A program made the translations under genes and the position numbers. The notes below the pieces were generated by a model. That model was given only the letters and a program-made list of their open reading frames with translations. It made no database searches and had not been told where the DNA came from. Shown one piece after another: positions 8,183 to 15,547 of a DNA stretch of 32,739 nucleotides (position 1 is the stretch's first letter; the number at the start of each line of letters is the position of its first letter). This DNA is from Gammaproteobacteria bacterium (GTDB lineage: Bacteria > Pseudomonadota > Gammaproteobacteria > Pseudomonadales > Cellvibrionaceae): positions 1 to 32,739 of the forward strand of contig JANYIO010000038.1 of the NCBI GenBank assembly GCA_025362015.1. The letters are read 5' to 3'.

Positions 8183-9658
8183 TTAAGTATTAAGGCAACC
8201 TTTTACACTCAGTGCAGTTCCTTGCGCGTTTATTTTTGTTAGCCAGTAGGCTATATCTTTCATGAATTGCTCATGACTAATCAGTTCGGCAGGAAAAATT
8301 TCTGCCACTTTAGCAAGTGTCTTAACTCGCTCTATTTCATCGCGATACAAGGCGCTTGCTAAAGGTGTTAACTCATTGGCTTTCGGGTCTGTGACTGTAA
8401 AAATATTCCCTGCTTCATCAATCCCCGTCAGATAACGAAACCATGCTGCAATAATAAAGGGAATAATTTTAGGACGGTAACCTTGTTGAATAAGTTCAAC
8501 CGCCGTGTTTAACAAACGTTGCGACAATTTTTGAGAACCGTCGCTAGCAACCTGGGTCGTTTTATAGGGAACAAGACTATTGCTAAAGCGGGTGCGAATT
8601 TCTTTTTTGTATAAATCAAATGCAAACCCTTCAGGCACGTTAAGTGTCGGCGACACTTCATCATCCATAAGATGTTCAACGAGTAAATGCAGTGCCGGGT
8701 CGGCTATAGCGTTGTGAATGTATTGGTATCCACAGAGGAAACCCAGATAAGCCAGTGTTGAATGGCTGCCATTGAGCAAACGCAATTTCATATTTTCAAA
8801 GGGTGTTACATCTTTAACAATCAGTGCACCTACCTCTTCCCAACGCGGTCTCGCAGTGCAAAAATTATCTTCAATAACCCATTGCCGGAATGGTTCGCAA
8901 ATGACAGTGGCGAGATCTTCCATACCAATATATTGGCTGGTATTGATAATATCTTGTGCCGAAGTTGCCGGCACAATGCGATCAACCATGGTGCTGCAAA
9001 ACGTAACATTGTCGCGAATCCAGTTAGCCAAAGATGCATCGTATTGCTCTGCAAATTCAAGTACCACAGCGCGGGTGATGCGGCCATTATGGGAGAGATT
9101 GTCACAGCTAATCAGGCTGAATCCCGCTTGCTGGTGTTGCTTGCGCTGAGCGCAAGCCGCAACAATAAAGCCGGGCATGGTGCTGGGTGCTGTGAGATTT
9201 TTTAAATCATCTTGTATGTGTTTATTTTTTAAATCTAATGCACCTTTTTCCGAGCAATAACCTTTTTCGGTAATGGTGAGCGAAACAATTTTGGTAGAAG
9301 CTTGGGCAAGTACGGCGATAACCGCAGCAGGATTTTCCGGCGCTACCAACACTTTTTCGACGGCGGCAATAATGCGATAGGTGATAGCCGCATCGTTTTT
9401 TTCTACCACAGTGTAAAGACCATTCTGCGGTGCGAGTTGATCGCGTGCATTAGGGTTGCGCAAACTCACGGCGGTGATACGCCAGTCGCCACCGAATTTA
9501 TTTAATACATCATCGGTATAAACCGCCTGATGTGCTTTGTGAAATGCCCCTATACCAATATGCACAATTCCCGAGGCGTGTTGCTCGGGATTGTAGCGTG
9601 GTAAAATAACATTTTCGGAGCAATTTTTTAGCGTTGAAAAATGTAATTTTTTCATCAT
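8183..9658 (-). CDS. uxuB: Fructuronate reductase (mannitol dehydrogenase family)
   Basis: NADH-dependent interconversion of D-fructuronate and D-mannonate. The protein has 491 residues, typical for UxuB. The N-terminal Rossmann region reads IVHIGIGAFHKAHQAVYTDD. The polyol-dehydrogenase signature MKLRLLNGSHSTLAYLGF contains the catalytic Lys and the Asn/His pair. The C-terminal helical domain follows (PFIIAAWFRYLTG). It is the last gene of the uxuA-uxaC-uxuB operon, and its ATG overlaps the uxaC stop by one base (TAATG), so translational coupling is likely. A second ATG follows directly at 9655. Confidence 0.9.
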   Translation of the reverse strand: MMKKLHFSTLKNCSENVILPRYNPEQHASGIVHIGIGAFHKAHQAVYTDDVLNKFGGDWRITAVSLRNPNARDQLAPQNGLYTVVEKNDAAITYRIIAAVEKVLVAPENPAAVIAVLAQASTKIVSLTITEKGYCSEKGALDLKNKHIQDDLKNLTAPSTMPGFIVAACAQRKQHQQAGFSLISCDNLSHNGRITRAVVLEFAEQYDASLANWIRDNVTFCSTMVDRIVPATSAQDIINTSQYIGMEDLATVICEPFRQWVIEDNFCTARPRWEEVGALIVKDVTPFENMKLRLLNGSHSTLAYLGFLCGYQYIHNAIADPALHLLVEHLMDDEVSPTLNVPEGFAFDLYKKEIRTRFSNSLVPYKTTQVASDGSQKLSQRLLNTAVELIQQGYRPKIIPFIIAAWFRYLTGIDEAGNIFTVTDPKANELTPLASALYRDEIERVKTLAKVAEIFPAELISHEQFMKDIAYWLTKINAQGTALSVKGCLNT

Positions 9659-11076
9659 TATAATTTATAGGCTGCTTTCACTAAATGGTAAGAGAGGTCA
9701 ATTGCCAACTCGCAGGCTTCGTCTTCATCAATACGATGATCCGCTATCAGCTCAGCGAGAAAACCGCAGTCCATGCGGCGCGCTAGGTCATGGCGCGCAG
9801 GAATGGATAGAAATGCTCGCGTGTCATCATTAAATCCGACAGTATTATAGAAACCTGCAGTCTCAGTTGTCTGCTGACGGAATCGGCGCATGCCTTCAGG
9901 ACTGTCATGAAACCACCAGGCCGGGCCGAGTTTTAAACAGGGATAGTGTCCTGCCAGTGGTGCGAGTTCCCGACTGTAATTAGTTTCATCCAGCGTAAAT
10001 AAAATAATATTCAGGTGCGAGTTATTACCAAATTTACTCAGCAGCGGGCGCAAGTTATGAATATATTCTGTCGCTATAGGTAAATCTGCACCTTTATCGC
10101 GGCCAAATTTTTCAAAAATTTGTGAGTTGTGATTGCGAAAACTACCGGGATGAATTTGCATGATCAGCCCATCATCAATACTCATTGCTGCCATTTCGGT
10201 GAGCATTTGTCCGCGAAAAATTTCAGCGCTTTGCGCATCAATTTTTCCACTTAATGCTAACTGAAAAAGTTTTTCTTTTTCGCGATCGGATAAGTCTGCG
10301 GTAAACGCTGTTGGGTGACCATGATCAGTTGATGTGGCGCCATGGCGTTTAAAAAATTCACGGCGGCGATTGAGTGCGTGTAAATAACTGGAAAAATTAT
10401 TAATCTCTTCCCCGGTGATTCTGCCTAATTCGATAAGGTTACCTACAAAGCCTTCGAATTCTGGATCAACTACCGGGTCAGGTCGAAATGCAGTAATCAC
10501 ACGACCTTTCCAATCGGAATTTTTGATAACCTGATGATGTGCCAAATCATCAAGTGGTGATTCGGTAGTCGCCAAGACTTCAATATTAAATTTTTCAAAG
10601 AGTGCACGCGGTTTAAACGCAGCGAGTTTAAGTTTTTCGTTTATGGTGTCGTAATAAAGTTCGCCAGTTTCTGTGGATAAGGTGACTTCCATTGCGAAAA
10701 CATATTGAAAAACATAATCGAGCCACAGCCGTGAAGGTGTGCCGCGAAAGAGATGGTAATGATCTGCAAAGATTGACCAGACCTTGCGGGGATCAGGCTC
10801 GCCCCTATTGCCGTCGATGGTTGATTTGAGGCCAAGTGCTTCCAGACTTATACCCTGACTGTAAAGCATTCTGAAAATATAGTGATCCGGTTTGATTAAT
10901 AAATCTGTCGGATTCGAAAAATTTTCATTGTAGGCAAACCAGCGCGGATCAGTGTGCCCATGAGGGCTGACAATTGGTAAATTCACCACTTGTTCATAAA
11001 GTCTGCGCGCTATTGCGCGAGTAGATTCCAGCGTGGGGAAAAGTCTGTCAGGGTGTAGTTCTAATTTCTTCGCCAT
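9658..11076 (-). CDS. uxaC: Glucuronate isomerase
   Basis: Isomerises D-glucuronate to D-fructuronate (and galacturonate to tagaturonate), the entry step of the pathway. From the chosen start the protein has 472 residues (MAKKLELHPDRLFP), matching the usual length of about 470. The metal-binding HxH lies in VSPHGHTDPRWFAYNENF near the N-terminus. FRNHNSQIFEKFGRDKGADL and LGPAWWFHDSPEGMRRFR are typical of the amidohydrolase-type UxaC barrel. The frame is open up to 11163 but would then overlap uxuA. The ATG at 11076 has GGAG 8 bases upstream and leaves a 40-base gap, so it is preferred. It ends in a one-base overlap with uxuB. Confidence 0.91.
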   Translation of the reverse strand: MAKKLELHPDRLFPTLESTRAIARRLYEQVVNLPIVSPHGHTDPRWFAYNENFSNPTDLLIKPDHYIFRMLYSQGISLEALGLKSTIDGNRGEPDPRKVWSIFADHYHLFRGTPSRLWLDYVFQYVFAMEVTLSTETGELYYDTINEKLKLAAFKPRALFEKFNIEVLATTESPLDDLAHHQVIKNSDWKGRVITAFRPDPVVDPEFEGFVGNLIELGRITGEEINNFSSYLHALNRRREFFKRHGATSTDHGHPTAFTADLSDREKEKLFQLALSGKIDAQSAEIFRGQMLTEMAAMSIDDGLIMQIHPGSFRNHNSQIFEKFGRDKGADLPIATEYIHNLRPLLSKFGNNSHLNIILFTLDETNYSRELAPLAGHYPCLKLGPAWWFHDSPEGMRRFRQQTTETAGFYNTVGFNDDTRAFLSIPARHDLARRMDCGFLAELIADHRIDEDEACELAIDLSYHLVKAAYKL

Positions 11077-11116
11077 GGGGCGAACTCCATCATGTGAATT
11101 GCTGGTTGATTTGGAT

Positions 11117-12307
11117 TTAACTATTTCTATTTTGTAATGTTTCCAATGCATGCATAACGCCACGCAATTCAGCCAATCCTTTCAATCTACCCGTATAAGA
11201 ATAACCGGGTTTTACATCTGTCTGTCCGGTTTCATCGCCCATTAAATGGCCGTGGTCAGGACGCATAGGTATGCAAGCATTTAATTCACCCGCGTTGGAT
11301 CTGCGTTTTTCCTCGCACAAAAGTGCATTGATAAGACCCACCATATCGTTGTCGCCATCGAGATGTTCCGCTTCAAAAAATGAACCGTCTGCTTCGCGTT
11401 TTACATTGCGCAGATGCGTAAAATAAATACGTGGGCCAAACTCATTAGCCATGGCAATAAGATCATTGTCACCACGTGCACCATAGGAGCCTGCACATAA
11501 CGTAAGACCATTTGCTTTGCTGGGTACAGCTTCAAGAATTGCGCGAGCATCATTTGCGGTTGAAACCACACGCGGCAAACCGAATAATGAAAATGGCGGG
11601 TCATCGGGATGAATACACATCTTGACGCCAACACTTTCTGCAACAGGAAGAATTTCACGCAGGAAGGCGAATAAATTTTCGCGCATACCTTCGGTGCCAA
11701 GATCAATAAATTGCTGGATGGCTAGCTTAATGGTTTCCCGCGTGTAGGAGCCCTGCCCGCCTGGAAGCCCGGCAATAATATTTTTTTCCAATAACTCTTT
11801 TTCTGCAGGACTCATCGCATTGAATCGTTCTTTCGCACGCGCCATAACATCCGCCGAGTAATTTTTTTCGGCGCCTTCGCGCTGCAATAAATAGACATCA
11901 TAGGCAGCAAAGTCGGTCATTTCAAAACGCAAGGCATGACTTGCATTGGGCAAACGATACATCAGGTTAGTGCGGGTCCAGTCAACCACGGGCATAAAGT
12001 TATAACAAATGACTTTTATTCCCGCTTCGCCAGCATTGCGGATAGAGGCTTTATAATTATCGATATAGTGCTGAAAGTTACCCGTGCGGGTTTTAATATC
12101 ATTGTGCATAGGAATGCTTTCAATGACGGACCATTCCAGACCTGCAACTTCAATAATCTGTTTGCGTGCTTGAATCTCAGCTAAAGGCCAGGCATCTCCC
12201 GTGGCAATTTCATGTAGCGAAGTAACAATACCGGTTGCTCCTGCCTGAATAATTTTTTCTAAAGAAATGGTGTCGTTTGGACCAAACCATCGCCAAGTCT
12301 CTTTCAT
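11117..12307 (-). CDS. uxuA: Mannonate dehydratase
   Basis: Dehydrates D-mannonate to 2-keto-3-deoxygluconate. The protein has 396 residues, close to E. coli UxuA. It starts METWRWFGPND-like (MKETWRWFGPNDTISLEKI), as in the family, and carries the metal and substrate motifs CIHPDDPPFSLFGLPR and MRPDHGHLMGDE. The start at 12307 is chosen because GGAG lies 7 bases upstream; the frame remains open for seven codons more. It is the first gene of the operon with uxaC and uxuB. A partial copy of the cluster operator lies about 90 bases upstream (12398-12414). Confidence 0.93.
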   Translation of the reverse strand: MKETWRWFGPNDTISLEKIIQAGATGIVTSLHEIATGDAWPLAEIQARKQIIEVAGLEWSVIESIPMHNDIKTRTGNFQHYIDNYKASIRNAGEAGIKVICYNFMPVVDWTRTNLMYRLPNASHALRFEMTDFAAYDVYLLQREGAEKNYSADVMARAKERFNAMSPAEKELLEKNIIAGLPGGQGSYTRETIKLAIQQFIDLGTEGMRENLFAFLREILPVAESVGVKMCIHPDDPPFSLFGLPRVVSTANDARAILEAVPSKANGLTLCAGSYGARGDNDLIAMANEFGPRIYFTHLRNVKREADGSFFEAEHLDGDNDMVGLINALLCEEKRRSNAGELNACIPMRPDHGHLMGDETGQTDVKPGYSYTGRLKGLAELRGVMHALETLQNRNS

Positions 12308-12397
12308 TACTGAGCTCCACATGTACAAAAAGAAGTAAAACCACCGCAGTCGCCTGAGCGGCTGAATCGACCCGGAAAGGTTATGAGCAAATCCAAA

Positions 12398-12423
12398 CTA
12401 ATTTGGCCTTACCACTATGCCAA
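12398..12423. promoter_or_regulatory. Degenerate operator before uxuA
   Basis: TTTGGCCTTACCACTATG (12402-12419) aligns with the kdgK site read on the minus strand (GTGGCCTTACCAATATG). Only the CCTTACCA half is well kept; the other half (CTAATT at 12398-12403) matches three of six positions. TTGGC and GCCAA at 12404-12408 and 12419-12423 form another short inverted repeat. It is a plausible weaker regulator site for the uxuA operon, placed by similarity only. Confidence 0.45.
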
Positions 12424-12578
12424 TTAAACGGTAATAACGGGCGAATATCAAGTTTTTAAATGACAATAAATTGATAAGCCTTAAAAATATCCTGAAAAAA
12501 TACCGCGATAAACACTTCCAATATCCTATAAACAACTAATTTGTCTCATTTCTTAATGGAAGTTTTACAGAGATTCTA

Positions 12579-12604
12579 ATTTGGTATGGTTGCCTTACCA
12601 ATTT
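12579..12604. promoter_or_regulatory. Probable GntR operator before the transporter gene
   Basis: AATTTGGTATGG-TTG-CCTTACCAATTTT is a nearly perfect palindrome with one mismatch in the GTAAGG-N3-CCTTAC core (GTATGG at 12584-12589, CCTTAC at 12593-12598). It lies about 190 bases before the transporter start. As at kdgK, a TTACCA hexamer at its edge could act as a -35, with TTAATT 16 bases on. Confidence 0.62.
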
Positions 12605-12694
12605 TCATAGTGTATGTTAATTGTTTCTTATAATCGATAAATAAACAATATACTCCAACGGCTGTTTTACTTCCCGACTGATTCGGGCGCCGTG

Positions 12695-12748
12695 GATTCA
12701 GGTGCTGTGAATTTCACAAACGCAGTAAAATTCACAGCGCAGCGAATC
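12695..12748 (+). promoter_or_regulatory. Hairpin in the leader of the transporter gene
   Basis: GCTGTGAATTT (12704-12714) and AAATTCACAGC (12728-12738) form an 11-bp perfect stem around a 13-base loop. GATTC (12695-12699) and GAATC (12744-12748) extend it after an internal bulge. It lies 47 bases before the GTG start of the transporter and has no U-run, so it is not an ordinary terminator. It may be an operator for another factor or an mRNA leader structure. Confidence 0.45.
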
Positions 12749-12795
12749 AACAAATCAGTTATACATTCCTATAAAAATATTTTCAGAGAAGCCTA

Positions 12796-14100
12796 GTGAA
12801 CAATATCAATAAAGTCATAGGAACCTACAGGTGGACTATTTGTTCGCTACTATTCTTTGCCACCACCGTCAATTATCTGGATAGAGCAGTTATCGCACTC
12901 TTGAAACCCTATATTGCCACGGCGTTTCAGTGGACTGCGGTCGAAGAGATCCAGAATTACACCAATATCGAAATTGCCTTCAAATTGTCCTATTCATTCG
13001 GGATGTTTTTTGCGGGGCGTTTTATCGATAAGGTGGGCACCAAAATGGGTTATGCCCTCGCAACTTGTTTGTGGAGTGTTGCTGCAGTTGCCCACGGTTT
13101 TGCGACCGGCACGGCTAGCCTCGCTCTGGCGCGTGTATTTTTAGGCGTTACTGAAGCGGGTAATTTCCCTGCAGCAATTAAAGTGACTGCTGAATGGTTC
13201 CCCAAAAAAGAGCGCGCCCTGGCCACCGGCATTTTTAATTCCGGCTCTAATATAGGCGCAATTATCGCACCGCTTTCCGTACCTTTTATCGCCGAGGCTT
13301 GGGGCTGGCAGTGGGCATTTGTGTTGACCGGTGCTATTGGTTTTTTCTGGCTGATTTTATGGTTTATCTACTATGAAGTTCCCGCCAAACAACAACGCCT
13401 GTCTCAAACTGAATTTGATTACATTCACAGTGATCCGGATGAACAAAAAATAAATGGCTTATCTGCAAGCCTTTCCTGGTCCAGTTTGTTAAAGCTGAAG
13501 CAGACCTGGGCATTTTCTCTCGGCAAATTTTTAACGGACCCGATTTGGTGGTTTTATTTATTTTGGTTACCAGATTTTTTAAATCATCAATATCATCTTT
13601 CCGGCAAGGGTGTCGCCTTGCCCACCGCTTTGGTTTATATCTTCGCGAGTGTAGGAAGTATTTTTGGTGGTTGGTTACCTATGCAATTCATCAATAATAA
13701 CTGGTCAGTTTTTTCTGCGCGTAGAACCAGTATGTTGATATACGCCCTCTGTGTAACGCCGATTGTATTTGCGCAGATACTTGGCGATATCAATATGTGG
13801 CTGGCGGTAATGGTGATTGGTTTAGCCGCCGCTGCACATCAGGCATGGAGTGCTAATATCTACACTTCAGTCAGCGATGTATTTCCCAAACAAGCGACAG
13901 CATCGGTAGTTGGTATTGGCAGTATGTTTGGTGGACTGGGTTCTATCGCCCTATCTCTATTAGTGCAAAAGCAGCTATTTGTTCATTATGAAAAACTGGG
14001 AGATATTCAGGCGGCTTATCACATTATGTTTTTCATTTGTGGCGGTTCATATTTGTTGGCCTGGTGCCTGATGTGGTTTTTAATAAAATCACCCAGGTAA
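12796..14100 (+). CDS. MFS hexuronate transporter (anion:cation symporter, ExuT-like)
   Basis: An inner-membrane major facilitator superfamily permease of 434 residues, about 12 membrane segments. Family features are NYLDRAVIALLKPYI in the first segment region, the loop GRFIDKVGTKMGYALA and FLGVTEAGNFPAAIKVTAEWFPKKERALATGIFN, typical of the anion:cation symporter (ACS) group that includes ExuT. The surrounding uxu genes make glucuronate or a related hexuronate the likely substrate. The start is a GTG at 12796 with GAGAAG at 12786-12791; no in-frame ATG is available near it. An operator-like palindrome lies upstream, and a membrane-bound AraC-type regulator follows 63 bases after the stop, possibly co-transcribed. 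Confidence 0.85.
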   Translation: MNNINKVIGTYRWTICSLLFFATTVNYLDRAVIALLKPYIATAFQWTAVEEIQNYTNIEIAFKLSYSFGMFFAGRFIDKVGTKMGYALATCLWSVAAVAHGFATGTASLALARVFLGVTEAGNFPAAIKVTAEWFPKKERALATGIFNSGSNIGAIIAPLSVPFIAEAWGWQWAFVLTGAIGFFWLILWFIYYEVPAKQQRLSQTEFDYIHSDPDEQKINGLSASLSWSSLLKLKQTWAFSLGKFLTDPIWWFYLFWLPDFLNHQYHLSGKGVALPTALVYIFASVGSIFGGWLPMQFINNNWSVFSARRTSMLIYALCVTPIVFAQILGDINMWLAVMVIGLAAAAHQAWSANIYTSVSDVFPKQATASVVGIGSMFGGLGSIALSLLVQKQLFVHYEKLGDIQAAYHIMFFICGGSYLLAWCLMWFLIKSPR

Positions 14101-14163
14101 AATTTTATTTCTATTCCGGCTGCTCTGCCAATAGCCGAATTGTTATTTGGGCGGGGGTCGTAG

Positions 14164-15318
14164 ATGCAAACGAATTTCTTCAATATTCACGATGCAATTT
14201 TATTATTAACTGCTTTAGAATGCTTCTTTTTAGCGATTCTGATGCGCGTTTTACCCGCAAAACATGTCCAATCTCACCGAATTCTAACGGTGTTTTTTTT
14301 GGTTATTACGGTCAATTTGATTTGTATCGTTATGGTATGGAATGAGAAGTTGATCGATGCCGAGTTCAATAAAGCGTCTCTGGTCCTTTCGCTGCTAGTC
14401 ACCAGCATATTGCTGAAGGGCCCCTTTTTATATTTTTATTTAAAGTCACTTTCCTCCAGGCTTGATCTTTCGCTTTGGAAAAACTATAGCCATTTTTTTC
14501 CGGCTTTATTGGCGATTATTATTGTTAATGTATTTGATATTAATAGCTTGGATTGGCGGCAAAAAACATCCGCGTTAGGCATCGAAAAAATAGCCGTTGC
14601 TTTGGTTTGGTTTATGACCAAGATATTACCTTTTATCTATGTGCTGGCCAGTATTTTTGCGGAAATTAAATTGCGCAAAAATTTGCAACACTTGTATTCA
14701 AGTATTTCTGTTACGGAATTAAAATTGGCGGATATCATTTTATTTGGCTTTTCCCTGCATTCATTGTGGTCGTTGACAGGTTACCTATTTGAGCCGTATT
14801 TTGGCCCTTCTATTCGCGATTCTATAGGAATATTCAATAATTATTTAACCGTTATTCTGGTTAATGGTCTTTTCATATTCGGCTTAATGAATAATCGGCA
14901 AATCATTAGTGATTTTGTTATTGACCAAAATGAAATTATTAAATCTTTATCTGAAGCCGATTTTGCACCAAAAATTGCTGCTATCGAAAAGGGAATACAG
15001 GAAGAAAAATTATTTTTGGAGGCGAATATTAATCTGGAGCGGTTTGCGGAAAAAATTGGTTTAAAGCCGCGCGATGCATCGATTGTCATTAACAGCCACT
15101 ATCGATTTACTTTTTCAGAATTTGTAAATCATTATCGCATTGCAGAGGCAAAACGTTTGTTGGCGTTACCTGATTATGATGGAACTATTCAGGGCGTGAT
15201 TGATAAATCCGGATTCAATAGTTCTTCCGCATTCCACCGTTTTTTTAAACGCATGGTGGGTATTACACCTACGGAATTTCGTAAACAAGCCATGAGTCTG
15301 AAGAAAATGAAAAGTTAA
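14164..15318 (+). CDS. Membrane-anchored AraC-family regulator
   Basis: A 384-residue protein that joins a polytopic membrane half to a cytoplasmic AraC-type DNA-binding domain. Residues 1-250 hold about seven hydrophobic segments (for example AILLLTALECFFLAILM, ILTVFFLVITVNLICIVMVW, YSHFFPALLAIIIVNVF, YLTVILVNGLFIFGLM). Residues about 275-380 hold the double helix-turn-helix: NLERFAEKIGLKPRDASIVI, FVNHYRIAEAKRLL, then GVIDKSGFNSSSAFHRFFKR and VGITPTEFRK. Such proteins may sense a signal in or across the membrane. GGCGGGGG lies just upstream of the ATG. Placement directly behind the transporter and beside the TonB receptor suggests it controls uptake of the sugar, but no target is shown. Confidence 0.83.
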   Translation: MQTNFFNIHDAILLLTALECFFLAILMRVLPAKHVQSHRILTVFFLVITVNLICIVMVWNEKLIDAEFNKASLVLSLLVTSILLKGPFLYFYLKSLSSRLDLSLWKNYSHFFPALLAIIIVNVFDINSLDWRQKTSALGIEKIAVALVWFMTKILPFIYVLASIFAEIKLRKNLQHLYSSISVTELKLADIILFGFSLHSLWSLTGYLFEPYFGPSIRDSIGIFNNYLTVILVNGLFIFGLMNNRQIISDFVIDQNEIIKSLSEADFAPKIAAIEKGIQEEKLFLEANINLERFAEKIGLKPRDASIVINSHYRFTFSEFVNHYRIAEAKRLLALPDYDGTIQGVIDKSGFNSSSAFHRFFKRMVGITPTEFRKQAMSLKKMKS

Positions 15319-15512
15319 TATATTATCTCCGGAATTTTACTGTGGAAAAAAACGATAGCTCTATTGCAGAGCTGTCGCAAAATATTAATTAACCAGATTG
15401 CCGTAAATTTTCAATGCGTAGATCCAATAGCCTCAGTTATTCCCCTTGCTGTGATAAAAAGGGCTATGACACAAGTGCCATTGCACATAGCCAAAAGCCA
15501 TGCAAAGAAAAG
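15319..15512. other. Convergent intergenic region with weak hairpins
   Basis: No gene is seen. AGCTCT-ATTGC-AGAGCT (15357-15373) is a short hairpin that may end the AraC-type gene, though no U-run follows. GGCTATG (15462-15468) and CATAGCC (15486-15492) form another inverted repeat that, read on the minus strand, is followed by CTTTTTA, so it could be a back-up terminator for the TonB receptor gene. Confidence 0.35.
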
Positions 15513-15545
15513 AAATAGGCCGCAACACTAAGTTGCGGCCTATTT
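15513..15545 (-). terminator. Terminator of the TonB receptor gene
   Basis: A 14-bp perfect stem AAATAGGCCGCAAC (15513-15526) / GTTGCGGCCTATTT (15532-15545) has a 5-base loop. Read on the minus strand it is followed by CTTTTCTTT. It starts two bases after the stop codon of the receptor gene. Confidence 0.85.
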
Positions 15546-15547
15546 AG

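Noticed and set aside
8762-9205. Overlapping plus-strand open frames inside uxuB
   Set aside because: uxuB is conserved over this whole stretch on the other strand; the plus frames overlap each other and look random.
10641-10835. Short minus-strand frame inside uxaC
   Set aside because: It is an out-of-frame shadow of uxaC on the same strand.
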